The notes beneath the pieces are model-generated. The model was not told the origin of the DNA. It did no database searches and was given only the letters and a program-made list of their open reading frames with translations. Made by a program: the position numbers and the translations under genes. Shown one piece after another: positions 35,508 through 46,291 of a stretch of DNA of 64,000 nucleotides. Source of the DNA: Acidobacteriota bacterium (lineage in GTDB: Bacteria > Acidobacteriota > Polarisedimenticolia > J045); contig JAGOJY010000006.1 in the NCBI GenBank assembly GCA_017994815.1, positions 61,436-125,435 on the forward strand, written 5' to 3'. Positions within the stretch are counted from its first letter, which is position 1. Each line of letters begins with the position of its first letter.

Positions 35508-36557
35508 ATGTCGCCGCTCCCGCTGTCCCAGGTCCCCCCGCCCGTCCTGCGCGAGTTGACGCGCCCCTGGGCCCCGGCCCGCGGGTCGCTGGTCGTGGTG
35601 GCGGTCTCGGGCGGCGCCGACTCGGTGGCCCTGCTGCTGGTGCTGGCCGGGCTGGCCCCCGGCCGCGGCTGGGACCTCGCGGTGGCGACTTTGGACCACG
35701 GGCTGCGCGGCGAGGCCGGCGCCGCCGACCGGCGCTTCGTCGAGGACCTCGCGGCCGAACTTTCGCTGCCCGTCGATGCCGGGCGGCACCCCGTCGACCC
35801 GACCGCCGGCGCCTCGCCCGAGTCGGCCGCCCGCGACGTTCGCCGCGCGTTCCTCGAGGAGGTCGCCACCCGTCGCGGGGCGGCGGCGATCGCACTCGGG
35901 CACACGCTGGACGACCAGGCGGAGACGGTGCTGTTCCGGCTCGCGCGGGGCGCCGGTGCCCGCGGGCTGTCGGCGATGGCGCGCTGGTCGCCCCCCTACT
36001 GGCGCCCGCTGCTCGGCGTCCGGCGCCCGCTGCTGCGGCGCCTTCTGGTGCGCGCCGGGCAGGCGTGGCGCGAGGACGCGACCAACGCGGGGCCCGCCGC
36101 CGCCCGCAACCGGGTCCGCCGGCTGCTGCCGGCGCTGGAGGCGGCGCTCGGCCCGGGCGCGCTGGCGGGCGTGGCGCGGGCAGCCGACCTCCTGCGCGAC
36201 GACGAAAGCCTCCTGGAGCAGCTCGCCGGCGAGCGCGGCGCGGGCGCGATTCTCGATCGCTCGCCGGACCGGGTCGTCCTCGCCCGGCGGGCGCTCGCGG
36301 ACTTGCCGCCCGCGCTCTCCCGTCGCATCCTGCGGGCTTCGCTGGAGGCGCTGGCGGGGCCGGGGTTCGGCGCGGTGCACCTCGTCGCGCTGCAGCGGCT
36401 GGCCACCGGGGGCCACGGCCGCTTCGCCGACCTGCCGGCCGGCCTCGTGGCGCGGCGCGAGCCGGGACGGCTGGTCCTCGAGCGAAAGGAGCACCGTGAG
36501 GCCGCTGGCGCCCGAGATCCTCTATCCCGCGGACACGATCCAGCGCCGGGTCACTGA
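35508..36557 (+). CDS. tilS: tRNA(Ile)-lysidine synthetase TilS
   Basis: TilS attaches lysine to C34 of tRNA-Ile2 (CAU) so that it reads AUA. The 349-residue protein has the PP-loop AVSGGADSVALLL near residue 33, then LDHGLRGEAGAADRRFVE, GHTLDDQAETVLFRLARGAGARGL and RPLLGVRRP, all TilS signatures. It lacks the long C-terminal domains of the E. coli enzyme (432 residues), as in other short TilS. Its 3' end overlaps hpt by 62 bp, a common tilS-hpt-ftsH order. Confidence 0.95.
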   Translation: MSPLPLSQVPPPVLRELTRPWAPARGSLVVVAVSGGADSVALLLVLAGLAPGRGWDLAVATLDHGLRGEAGAADRRFVEDLAAELSLPVDAGRHPVDPTAGASPESAARDVRRAFLEEVATRRGAAAIALGHTLDDQAETVLFRLARGAGARGLSAMARWSPPYWRPLLGVRRPLLRRLLVRAGQAWREDATNAGPAAARNRVRRLLPALEAALGPGALAGVARAADLLRDDESLLEQLAGERGAGAILDRSPDRVVLARRALADLPPALSRRILRASLEALAGPGFGAVHLVALQRLATGGHGRFADLPAGLVARREPGRLVLERKEHREAAGARDPLSRGHDPAPGH

Positions 36558-37014
36558 ACTGGCCCGCCGGATCACGGCCGACACGCCTGCCGGGGGCGAG
36601 ATCGCGGCCCTGGTCGTGCTCAAGGGGGCGTTCATCTTCGGGGCCGACCTCCTGCGCCAGGTCGATCGCCCGACGCGGGTCGGGTTCCTCGAGTCGCACA
36701 AGGACCCGCAGCGGCCGGGGCAGGCCGACCTGGTGTTCACCCACCCGTTCGCGATCGAGGGTTCCGACCTTCTGGTGATCGAGGACATCCTCGACACCGG
36801 CCAGACGATGAAGCACCTGCTCTCGCGCCTGTGGGCGCGGCGTCCGGCGCGGTTGCGGGTCGCCGTGCTGCTGGACAAGAAGCCCCGCCGGCAGGTCGAG
36901 GTCGCGATCGACTACGCCGGCTTCGAAATTCCCGACGTGTGGGTCGTGGGTTACGGCCTCGACGACGACGAGCGCTACCGCAACCTCCCCCACATCGGGT
37001 ACGTGGTCGAGTGA
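36496..37014 (+). CDS. hpt: Hypoxanthine phosphoribosyltransferase
   Basis: Hpt salvages hypoxanthine/guanine to IMP/GMP using PRPP. The 172-residue protein has VLKGAFIFGADLLRQV, the PRPP-binding loop LVIEDILDTGQTMKHL, VLLDKKPRR and the C-terminal FEIPDVWVVGYGLDDDERYRNLPHIG. The GTG start at 36496 has AAAGGAG 5 nt upstream, inside tilS. It is followed by ftsH after 100 bp. Confidence 0.95.
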   Translation: MRPLAPEILYPADTIQRRVTELARRITADTPAGGEIAALVVLKGAFIFGADLLRQVDRPTRVGFLESHKDPQRPGQADLVFTHPFAIEGSDLLVIEDILDTGQTMKHLLSRLWARRPARLRVAVLLDKKPRRQVEVAIDYAGFEIPDVWVVGYGLDDDERYRNLPHIGYVVE

Positions 37015-37056
37015 GGCGCACGTCCGCCGATCATGGCGGCTGCTCCCCCCCGGTCC

Positions 37057-37062
37057 TAGAAT
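37057..37062 (+). promoter_or_regulatory. Possible -10 element for ftsH
   Basis: TAGAAT lies 52 bp before the ftsH start. The -35 region is weak. A 5-bp inverted repeat (CCGCC/GGCGG, 37024-37039) lies where a -35 would be. Confidence 0.4.
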
Positions 37063-37114
37063 GAACGACGAAACGCCAGATGGCGCGGGGCTTTTCGCGC
37101 CGCGAGGTCGCTGA

Positions 37115-39036
<1,922 letters not shown>

Positions 39037-39037
<1 letters not shown>

Positions 39038-40170
39038 TGCGCGGGGCGCCCCGCCTCGGGCTGGCCTGGGACGCGCTCGCCGAGGACGGCGCGCGGGAGT
39101 TCCTCGTCCCCGAGGGGCGCCTCGACAGCGCGGCCTTTCCCCTGCCCTGCCGCATCGTCCGGCGGCTCGCGCCCCCGCCCGCGGGGGTCGAGCCGCCGTC
39201 GTGCGTCCGGCTCGTACGCGGGCGCCACGGCGACATCGCCGCCGGTCCGGCCGCCGCGCTGCGCGGCCTCGGCCGCTCGTGGCCCGAACTGGGCGCGACG
39301 CTCGGGCGCTTCGAGGCGGCGCGCCACGCGCTGCGCTTCGCCGACGGGAGCGAGTGGGACCTCGCGCAGCGCACGCGGATCATGGGCGTGCTCAACGTCA
39401 CGCCGGACTCGTTCTCCGACGGCGGGGAGCACTTCGATCCGCGGCGGGCCTGCGATCGGGCGCTGGCGATGCTCGACGAGGGTGCCGACGTGGTGGACGT
39501 GGGCGGGGAGTCCACGCGCCCCGGCGCCGACTCGGTCGCGCCCGAAGAGGAAGCGCGCCGGGCCGTGCCGGTGATCGAGGCGGTCCGCCGCGCGCGCCCC
39601 GCGGCGCGGATCTCGATCGACACGCGGCGCGCCGCCGTCGCGCGCGCCGCGCTCGACGCCGGCGCCGACATGCTCAACGACGTCTCGGCACTCGGCGACC
39701 CGGAGATGGCCGGCGTGGCGGCGGCGGCGCGCTGCCCGGTGGTGCTGATGCACATGCGCGGCACCCCGCGCGGGATGCAGGACGACACCGCCTACGACGA
39801 CCTGCTCGGGGAAATCGCCGACGCGCTCGCGGCCAGCGCCACCCGGGCACGGGAGGCCGGGATTCCCGATGCTAGAATCCTGATCGATCCCGGGATCGGG
39901 TTCGGCAAGTCCGCGGAAGGGAACGAGTCGCTGCTGCGGCAACTCGGGGCCCTGCACAGCCTCGGGCACCCAATCCTGGTCGGAGCGTCGCGCAAGATGT
40001 TCGTGGGCCGGCGGACCGGCGTGGCGAGACCCTCGGAGCGGACCAGCGGCAGCCTCGCGGCGGCCGTGGCGGCCGCGTTGTCGGGGGCCGCGCTCGTGCG
40101 CGTGCACGACGTGCGGGCCACGCGCGAGGCGCTGGCCGTCGCCGACGCGCTGCGGGCCGGGGCGCGCTGA
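39037..40170 (+). CDS. folP: Dihydropteroate synthase FolP with N-terminal extension
   Basis: FolP joins the pterin pyrophosphate made by FolK to p-aminobenzoate. The TIM-barrel signatures start at residue ~115: IMGVLNVTPDSFSDGG, VDVGGESTRPGA, ISIDTRR, LMHMRGTPRGM, IDPGIGFGK and GASRKMFVG. The GTG start overlaps the last base of the ftsH stop, giving 377 residues. About 110 extra N-terminal residues precede the usual ~270-residue enzyme and match nothing I recognise; an internal start is possible. It is translationally coupled to ftsH and cdaA. Confidence 0.94.
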
Positions 40171-41027
40171 TGCAGGCGCTGTGGGACCTGCTGCGGGTCG
40201 AGCACCTGCGCGACCCCTTGAGCTGGTTCGACATCCTCCTGCTGTGGTTCGTCTTCTACAACCTCCTGCAGATGATCCGGCGCACCCGCGCCGTGCAGAT
40301 GGTGTACGGCCTGTTGGCCCTGGTGCTGATCTGGTTCGTCACCGACCCGAGCGGGCTGCTGCCGCTGAAGGCCGTGCACTGGGTCCTCGGGCAGGTGCTG
40401 GTGTACGGCGGGTTCGCCATCATCGTCATCTTCCAGACGCCGATCCGGCAGGCGCTGGCGCACTTCGGCCAGCTCGGGCTGCGGCGCTGGCACCAGCCCG
40501 ACCCGTCCGAGCTGGTGATCGAGGAGGTCGCGCTCGCCGCCGCGGCGATGGGCTCGCGGCGCATCGGCGCCTTGATCGTGTTCGAGCGCGTGCAGGGGCT
40601 GCGCAACTACATCGAAACCGGGATCCAGCTCGACGCGCGCGTCACCTACGACCTGTTGATCAACATCTTCGCCCCGCGCACGCCGCTGCACGACGGCGCG
40701 GTGATCATCGGCGGCGGGCGCATCGCGGCCGCGAGCTGCTTCCTGCCGCTGTCGGTGGACCCGCTGATCTCGCGCCAGTTCGGCACGCGCCACCGCGCCG
40801 CGATCGGCATCACCGAGGAGACCGACGCCGTCGCCGTGGTCGTCAGCGAGGAAAACGGCGTGGTCTCGATCGCGGCCGGCGGGCGGATCCAGAAGGACCT
40901 CGACACGCGCGCGCTGCGCGCGGCGCTGGCCGACATGCTCGCGGCCGAGCGGCCGGGCACAGCGGCGCGCTGGCGCCGGGCCGATGCCGCGCGCGCCGCG
41001 CGGCAGACCGCCGAGACGACACGATGA
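40170..41027 (+). CDS. cdaA: Diadenylate cyclase CdaA
   Basis: CdaA makes the second messenger c-di-AMP, which controls potassium and osmolyte balance and cell-wall homeostasis. The 285-residue membrane protein has three N-terminal helices (to residue ~90) and a DAC domain with both catalytic motifs: DGA at 175-177 (LHDGAVII) and RHR at 207-209 (GTRHRAAIG). The ATG touches the folP stop, and the TGA overlaps the next ATG as ATGA. The following cdaR and glmM encode the partners known to bind and tune CdaA in Firmicutes. Confidence 0.96.
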   Translation: MQALWDLLRVEHLRDPLSWFDILLLWFVFYNLLQMIRRTRAVQMVYGLLALVLIWFVTDPSGLLPLKAVHWVLGQVLVYGGFAIIVIFQTPIRQALAHFGQLGLRRWHQPDPSELVIEEVALAAAAMGSRRIGALIVFERVQGLRNYIETGIQLDARVTYDLLINIFAPRTPLHDGAVIIGGGRIAAASCFLPLSVDPLISRQFGTRHRAAIGITEETDAVAVVVSEENGVVSIAAGGRIQKDLDTRALRAALADMLAAERPGTAARWRRADAARAARQTAETTR

Positions 41028-41722
41028 GAGGCTTCTTCAGCCGGCACCTCGGCGCGAAGGCGTTCTCGCTGTTCCTGGCGTACCTCGTCTGGGCCTGGGT
41101 CGTCAGCCGCACGCCGCTGGTCAAGCTGGTCACGATCCCGGTCGACGTCAGCCCGCAGGCGGAGACGATCCTCCTCGACTACCAGCCGAAGCAGATCGCC
41201 GTCCGGCTGGAAGGCGACCCCGGCGTGATCCGCCGCCTCTCGGCCGACGACCTGATCGCCCGCGTCCCCGGCCCGCGCCTCGGCCGCGACGACCGGCGCG
41301 CGCAGCGCACGGTCCACGTGACGCCGCAGGACGTGCGGGGCGTCCCCGGGGGGATCGAGGTGGAGATCCGCGACAGCCAGGTCCAGCTCACGCTGGAGCC
41401 GGCGACGACCCGCCCGGCGCGCGTGCAGGTGCGGCGGGTCGGCGAACCGCCCCCGGGCTACCGCCTGCGGCTGACCCCCGACCCGGCGGTGGTCAACGTG
41501 ACCGGCCCCGCGAGCGAGGTCCGCAAGATCAACTTCGTGGCCACCTCCGAGGTCGACGTCTCCGGCCAGACCCGCAGCTACGAGGTCCGGGCCGACCTGG
41601 CGCTCCCCGAGCCGCACGTGCGCGTGGAGCCCGACGCGGTGCGCGTCGCGGTCTCGATCGAGCCGCTCCCGCCGCCGGAAACGCCGCCCCCCGGCGCGCC
41701 ACAGGAGCCGGTCGGGCGCTGA
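41024..41722 (+). CDS. cdaR: YbbR-domain protein CdaR, regulator of CdaA
   Basis: This is a 232-residue protein with one N-terminal membrane helix (AFSLFLAYLVWAWVVS) and two or three extracytoplasmic YbbR repeats. One of them is PAVVNVTGPASEVRKINFVATSEVDVSG. The C-terminus is Pro-rich. In Bacillus and Listeria, CdaR binds CdaA and modulates c-di-AMP synthesis; the ATGA overlap with cdaA supports the same here. GlmM, the other CdaA partner, follows after 72 bp. Confidence 0.9.
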   Translation: MRGFFSRHLGAKAFSLFLAYLVWAWVVSRTPLVKLVTIPVDVSPQAETILLDYQPKQIAVRLEGDPGVIRRLSADDLIARVPGPRLGRDDRRAQRTVHVTPQDVRGVPGGIEVEIRDSQVQLTLEPATTRPARVQVRRVGEPPPGYRLRLTPDPAVVNVTGPASEVRKINFVATSEVDVSGQTRSYEVRADLALPEPHVRVEPDAVRVAVSIEPLPPPETPPPGAPQEPVGR

Positions 41723-41794
41723 CCGCGGACACCCGGCTCCGCTCGCCCGCCGCCGGGTCCGGAAGTACATTCACGGCCCACCAGAAGGGGAAGC

Positions 41795-43147
41795 ATGCGC
41801 ACGCGCTTCGGAACCGACGGCATGCGGGGGATCGCCGGACATCCCCCGCTCGATCCCGGCACGCTGTACCGGCTCGGTCGCGCGCTGGTGGCCTACCTCG
41901 CCGAGAGCGGGGCCGGCGCCGGGGCGGCCCGGATCTGCCTCGGCCGCGACACGCGCGAGTCCTGCGCCTGGATCGAGGCCGCGCTGGCCCGCGGCATCCG
42001 CGACGGCGGCGGCGTGCCGGTCGCGGCGGGCGTCCTGCCCACCCCCGGACTGGCGCTGGTCACGCGCGAGCTGGGCTTCGCGGCGGGGCTGATGATCTCG
42101 GCCTCGCACAACCCGTACCAGGACAACGGCGTCAAGGTCTTCGACGCCTCCGGCAGCAAGCTCGCCGACGCGCACGAGGAACGGCTCGAGCAACTGCTCG
42201 ACGGCGCGGGCGAGCCCGAGGGCTGCCCCGACCTCGACCCGGGGACCGACGACCAGTCGGCGGCGCTGCAGGAGCGCTACCTCGAGTTCCTCGTCCGCTG
42301 CTGCGGCGGCGCGAGCCTCGACGGGCTCGCGGTCGTGCTCGACACGGCGCACGGCGCCGCGTCCCGGCTCGCACCCGCGGCGTTCCGCCGCGCCGGCGCG
42401 CGCGTCACGACGCTCGGCGACGCCCCGGACGGGCGCAACATCAACGACGGCGTCGGGTCGTTGCACCCGGAGCTGATGGCGGCCGAGGTGCGGCGCCGGG
42501 GTGCCGACATCGGCTTCTCGTTCGACGGCGACGCCGACCGCTGCATCGCCGCGTCGCGCAAGGGCGCGATCCTCGACGGCGACTTCGCCCTGTACTACGC
42601 CGGGCGCGCCCTGCACCGTGCCGGGCGGCTGCCGGGCGCGACCGTCGTCTCCACGGTCATGAGCAACCTCGGCCTCCAGAAGGCGCTCGAAAGCGAGGGG
42701 ATCCGCATGCTGCGCGCCGCCGTGGGCGATCGTTACGTCCTGCAGGCGATGCGCGAGGGCGGCTACACGCTCGGCGGCGAGCAGTCCGGGCACGTGATCT
42801 TCATGGACCAGGCCCCGACCGGCGACGGGATCCTGACCGCGCTGAACCTGTGCCGGATCTGGCGCGAGGGCGCCGGCGACCTCGACGCGGCGCTGGCGGC
42901 GATCCCGCATTTCCCGCAGCGGCTGGACAACATCAAGGTCCGCTCGAAGCCGGACATCGAGACGCACCCCGTGCTCTCCGCGGCCGTGCGCCGGGCCGAG
43001 CGCGAGCTGGGCGCGGACGGGCGCGTGGTCGTGCGCTACTCCGGCACCGAGCCGAAGGCCCGCGTCATGATCGAGGGCCCCGACCGCGCCACCGTCGACC
43101 GCCTCGTCGAAGAGCTGGTTGCCATCTTCCGCAAGGAGCTCGCGTAA
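41795..43147 (+). CDS. glmM: Phosphoglucosamine mutase GlmM
   Basis: GlmM converts glucosamine-6-P into glucosamine-1-P, between GlmS and GlmU. The 450-residue protein has MRTRFGTDGMRG at the N-terminus, the phosphoserine loop ISASHNPYQDNGVK (Ser104), the metal-binding FDGDADR, the sugar-binding GGEQSGHVIF and phosphate-binding RYSGTEPKARVMIEG. AGAAGGGGAAG precedes the ATG. In Gram-positive bacteria GlmM inhibits CdaA, so the cluster ties wall-precursor supply to c-di-AMP. Confidence 0.97.
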   Translation: MRTRFGTDGMRGIAGHPPLDPGTLYRLGRALVAYLAESGAGAGAARICLGRDTRESCAWIEAALARGIRDGGGVPVAAGVLPTPGLALVTRELGFAAGLMISASHNPYQDNGVKVFDASGSKLADAHEERLEQLLDGAGEPEGCPDLDPGTDDQSAALQERYLEFLVRCCGGASLDGLAVVLDTAHGAASRLAPAAFRRAGARVTTLGDAPDGRNINDGVGSLHPELMAAEVRRRGADIGFSFDGDADRCIAASRKGAILDGDFALYYAGRALHRAGRLPGATVVSTVMSNLGLQKALESEGIRMLRAAVGDRYVLQAMREGGYTLGGEQSGHVIFMDQAPTGDGILTALNLCRIWREGAGDLDAALAAIPHFPQRLDNIKVRSKPDIETHPVLSAAVRRAERELGADGRVVVRYSGTEPKARVMIEGPDRATVDRLVEELVAIFRKELA

Positions 43148-43206
43148 CGGGTCAGGTGGAACACTCGTCCCCCTTCCCCCCCTTGCGCGCATCCCGGCAC
43201 TTCGCT

Positions 43207-43212
43207 TCTACT
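43207..43212 (+). promoter_or_regulatory. Possible -10 element near the NSS transporter start
   Basis: TCTACT ends 8 nt before the ATG at 43221. The gene has no clear ribosome site, so a leaderless or near-leaderless mRNA is possible. Confidence 0.3.
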
Positions 43213-43220
43213 CGCCCGCG

Positions 43221-45116
43221 ATGGGGAAGGCCGCCGTCCCGCGGGAGCACTGGCGCACGCGCGTCGGCATGATCCTGGCCGCCGCCGGCTCGGCGATCGG
43301 GATCGGGAACCTCTTGCGCTTTCCCGGCCTCGCCGCCACCGAGGGCGGCGGCGCGTTCATGATCCCGTACCTCGTGGCGCTGGTCCTGCTCGGCCTGCCG
43401 ATGTCGTGGGTCGCGTGGACCGTCGGCCGGATGGGCGGGCGCTGGGGCCACGGCACCACACCGGCGATCTTCGAGCGGCTGGTGCACCGGCGCTGGGCCA
43501 AGTACGCCGGCGTGATCGGCGTGGCGCTGCCGCTCGTGTTCATCATCTACTACACCTACATCGAGGCCTGGTGCCTCGCGTACTCGTGGTTCTCGCTGAC
43601 CGGGCGCATCGTCAGCCGTCCGGGCCACAACGTGGACCTCGTCGCGTTCCTCGGCGAGCTGACCGGCGACGCCGTGACCCACGACTACTTCGCCGGCATC
43701 GGCACGGCGCTGGCGTTCTGTCTGGTGGCCGTGCTGCTCAACGTCTGGATCCTCTCGCGCGGGGTCGTGCGCGGGCTGGAACTCCTGGGCAAGGTCGCGA
43801 TCCCGCTGCTGTTCCTGTTCTGCATCGGCCTCGGCGTGCGCGTGTTCACGCTCGGCACGATCCGCGGCTCGGTCTGGGACGGGCTGAACTTCCTGTACAC
43901 GCCGGACCTGTCGCGGCTCGCCGACCCCGACGTCTGGATGGCCGCCGCCGGGCAGATCTTCTTCACCCTCGGCATCGGCTTCGGCTGCCTCGAGTGCTAC
44001 GCCTCGTACCTCGGCGAGAACGAGGACGTCGCGCTGAACTCCGCGACCGCCGCCTCGCTCAACGAGGTCGTGGAGGTGATCTTCGGCAGCCTGATCGCGA
44101 TCCCGGCGGCCGCGATCTTCTTCGGCATGCACGAGGTGCCGCGGATCGCCGCCAGCGGGACGTTCAACATCGGCATGATCTCGATGCCGGAGGTGCTGCG
44201 CGGGACGCCCGGCCTGGCGGTGTTCGGTACGACCTGGTTCCTGCTGCTGTTCCTCGCGGCGCTGACCTCGTCGGTCGCGGTGGCGCAGCCGGTGATGGCG
44301 TTCTTCGAGGACGAGCTGAAGCTGTCCCGCCGCGCGAGCAGCGCCGTGCTCGGCCTGCTCTGGCTCCTGGGCAGCGTCCCGGTCGTGCTGTTCTACAAGT
44401 ACGGCGTCCTGGACGAGATGGACTTCTGGGCCGGCACGCTCGGGCTGGTGCTGCTGGCGACGATCGAGGCCGTCTTCTTCTCCTGGGTCTTCGGCGTGGG
44501 CGAGGGGTGGCGCGAGCTGCACCGCGGCGCGGACCTGCGCGTGCCCGCGGTGTTCCGCTTCGTCCTGCGCTACGTCACGCCCGTCGTGCTGATCGCGATC
44601 CTCGCCTACTGGGTGATCGCCAGCGGCATCGTGGGCGGCAAGCTCGGCGTCGAGCCCGCGTCCTTCCGCTGGGGCATCGCCAACCGCCCGGCTTACGCCG
44701 GGGCGTTCCTCTCGCGGCTCGAGCCGGCGAGCGACGAGGCCACGCGGGTGGCGCAGCTCGAGCAGCTGGCGCAGGACGCGGCCGCGGGCGCCGGCGGCGA
44801 CCTCGCGGCCGAGGCCCGGGTGGTGGTGCACCCCGCCGCGCCGCCGCGCCTGCTGCAGCTCGTCGGCGACGCCGACCTCCTGGCCGCATTCGGCCCGGCC
44901 GCGTTCGAGGAGTGGTTGCGGCTCGTGGACCTGCGCTACGAGCCCGAGCCCGGCACCCCGGCGCGCCCGCTGGAGCTGACGCTGCTGGTCGAAGCCCGCT
45001 ACCGGACGACCGCGGTCTGGGTCTCGCGGCTGGTGATGGCCGGCGTGTTCGCCGGCTTCTCCCTGCTCGTCTGGCGGGTCTGGCGGCGCCGGCCGCCCGA
45101 AGGAGCCCCGGCGTGA
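43221..45116 (+). CDS. Sodium-dependent amino-acid transporter, NSS (SNF) family
   Basis: NSS transporters import amino acids with sodium through a LeuT fold. The 631-residue protein has the signature AAAGSAIGIGNLLRFPGLAATEGGGAF in its first helix, GLPMSWVAWTVGRMGG, and about twelve membrane helices. One carries QIFFTLGIGFGCLECYASYLGENED. An extra ~110-residue extracytoplasmic segment (~490-600) precedes a last helix and a basic tail. The tiny gene overlapping its stop encodes a MetS-like subunit, pointing to MetP-type Met/Ala uptake. Confidence 0.92.
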   Translation: MGKAAVPREHWRTRVGMILAAAGSAIGIGNLLRFPGLAATEGGGAFMIPYLVALVLLGLPMSWVAWTVGRMGGRWGHGTTPAIFERLVHRRWAKYAGVIGVALPLVFIIYYTYIEAWCLAYSWFSLTGRIVSRPGHNVDLVAFLGELTGDAVTHDYFAGIGTALAFCLVAVLLNVWILSRGVVRGLELLGKVAIPLLFLFCIGLGVRVFTLGTIRGSVWDGLNFLYTPDLSRLADPDVWMAAAGQIFFTLGIGFGCLECYASYLGENEDVALNSATAASLNEVVEVIFGSLIAIPAAAIFFGMHEVPRIAASGTFNIGMISMPEVLRGTPGLAVFGTTWFLLLFLAALTSSVAVAQPVMAFFEDELKLSRRASSAVLGLLWLLGSVPVVLFYKYGVLDEMDFWAGTLGLVLLATIEAVFFSWVFGVGEGWRELHRGADLRVPAVFRFVLRYVTPVVLIAILAYWVIASGIVGGKLGVEPASFRWGIANRPAYAGAFLSRLEPASDEATRVAQLEQLAQDAAAGAGGDLAAEARVVVHPAAPPRLLQLVGDADLLAAFGPAAFEEWLRLVDLRYEPEPGTPARPLELTLLVEARYRTTAVWVSRLVMAGVFAGFSLLVWRVWRRRPPEGAPA

Positions 45117-45223
45117 GCCTGCCCGCGGCGCTGTTCCTCGTCCTGACCTGGGGCGCGATCCTGGGTCTCGCCGGCGTCTGCTGCTGGCGCGTCCTCACCC
45201 TGCGCCGCCACCCGCCCCGGTGA
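45113..45223 (+). CDS. metS: MetS-like small subunit of the NSS transporter
   Basis: This is a 36-residue single-helix protein: a short N-terminus, the hydrophobic PAALFLVLTWGAILGLAGV and the tail LRRHPPR. This matches the MetS pattern (one helix with WG, then LRRHP) of MetPS transporters, where the small subunit is needed for transport. The GTG start has AAGGAG 7 nt upstream and overlaps the transporter stop as GTGA. It is too short for most gene callers. Confidence 0.85.
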   Translation: MSLPAALFLVLTWGAILGLAGVCCWRVLTLRRHPPR

Positions 45224-45230
45224 CCCGGCG

Positions 45231-45452
45231 TCAGTGGCAGGTCGCGCAGGAACGGCCGCTGCAACCCGAACAGCCCGACGACCCGGACGAGGAGGACGCG
45301 GCCTTGCCGGTGCCGCCGATCCCGAACGCGGACACCTGCTGCTCGACCTTCCGGCCGCCGCAGTCCGGACAGCTGATCTTGACGCTGGACGACAGGACGA
45401 TCTTCTCGAAGCGCGTTCCGCAGGCGCGGCAGCGGTACTCGTAGATCGGCAT
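45231..45452 (-). CDS. FmdB-family zinc-ribbon protein
   Basis: This is a 73-residue protein starting MPIYEYRCRACGTRFEKIV, the canonical FmdB putative-regulator N-terminus. A second pair, CPDCGG, completes a zinc ribbon. A Ser/Gly/Cys-rich tail ends CSGCSGRSCATCH, as in many members. TTGGAG lies 6 nt before the ATG. The role of the family is poorly known. It is divergent from the next gene. Confidence 0.92.
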   Translation of the reverse strand: MPIYEYRCRACGTRFEKIVLSSSVKISCPDCGGRKVEQQVSAFGIGGTGKAASSSSGSSGCSGCSGRSCATCH

Positions 45453-45570
45453 TTCGTTCTCCAACCCCGCGGAGATCTTACGCGCCCCGCGGCCGTCCGT
45501 CAGGCCGGGGATTGCCACGCCCCGGACGGGCGTAGTACAAGGTCCGCGCGGCCCCGACCCGGAGACCCCC

Positions 45571-46284
45571 GTGATCGACAACCTCGACGTTTTCTCGCTC
45601 AACGTGCTGATCGCGGCCGCGGGCGTCGCCATCGCCCACACGGTTCTCGGCCCGGACCACTACCTGCCGTTCGTGATGATCGCGCGCGCCCGGCGCTGGA
45701 CGCTCGCCCGCACGCTGACCGTGACCGGCGCCTGCGGCGTGGGGCACGTCGGCTCGTCGGTTCTCCTCGGCCTGCTCGGGATCGCGTTCGGCATCGCCGT
45801 CGGGCGCATCGAGGGCGTCGAGTCGCACCGCGGCACCGTCGCCGCGTGGCTGCTCGTCGGCTTCGGCCTGGCCTACGCGGTCTGGGGCCTGCGGCACGCG
45901 CTGCGCCGTGCCGGCGGGTACGAGCTGCACGGGCACGGCGACGCGGTCCACGTGCACACGCACGGCGACCACGCCCACCAGCACGAGCAGCCCGGCGGCG
46001 GCAACGTCACCTTCTGGACGCTGTTCGCCGTCTTCGTGCTCGGCCCCTGCGAGCCGCTGATCCCGCTGTTCATCCTCCCGGCCAGCCGCGGCCGCTGGGG
46101 CCTCGCGATCGCGACAGCGGTCGTCTTCGGCGTGATCACCGTCGCGAGCATGCTGGTCGTGACCGCCGCCGGTCACGCCGGGCTGGCGACGATCCGGCTC
46201 GGCGCGCTGGAGCGCTGGTCGCACTCGCTCGCCGGGGTCGTGATCGCCGCCTCCGGCCTCGCCGTGATCTTCCTCGGCCTGTAG
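45571..46284 (+). CDS. Polytopic membrane protein with metal-binding His loop (UreH/NiCoT-like)
   Basis: This is a 237-residue protein with six or seven helices. The first helix has HTVLGPDH (residues 23-30), similar to the HxxxxDH-type motif of nickel/cobalt and UreH-like transporters. A cytoplasmic or periplasmic loop at ~120-139 is packed with histidines (HGHGDAVHVHTHGDHAHQH), typical of metal binding. A later helix has FVLGPCEPLIPLF. GGAG lies 7 nt before the GTG. It is probably a transition-metal transporter; direction and metal are unknown. Confidence 0.8.
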   Translation: MIDNLDVFSLNVLIAAAGVAIAHTVLGPDHYLPFVMIARARRWTLARTLTVTGACGVGHVGSSVLLGLLGIAFGIAVGRIEGVESHRGTVAAWLLVGFGLAYAVWGLRHALRRAGGYELHGHGDAVHVHTHGDHAHQHEQPGGGNVTFWTLFAVFVLGPCEPLIPLFILPASRGRWGLAIATAVVFGVITVASMLVVTAAGHAGLATIRLGALERWSHSLAGVVIAASGLAVIFLGL

Positions 46285-46291
46285 CGCCCGA

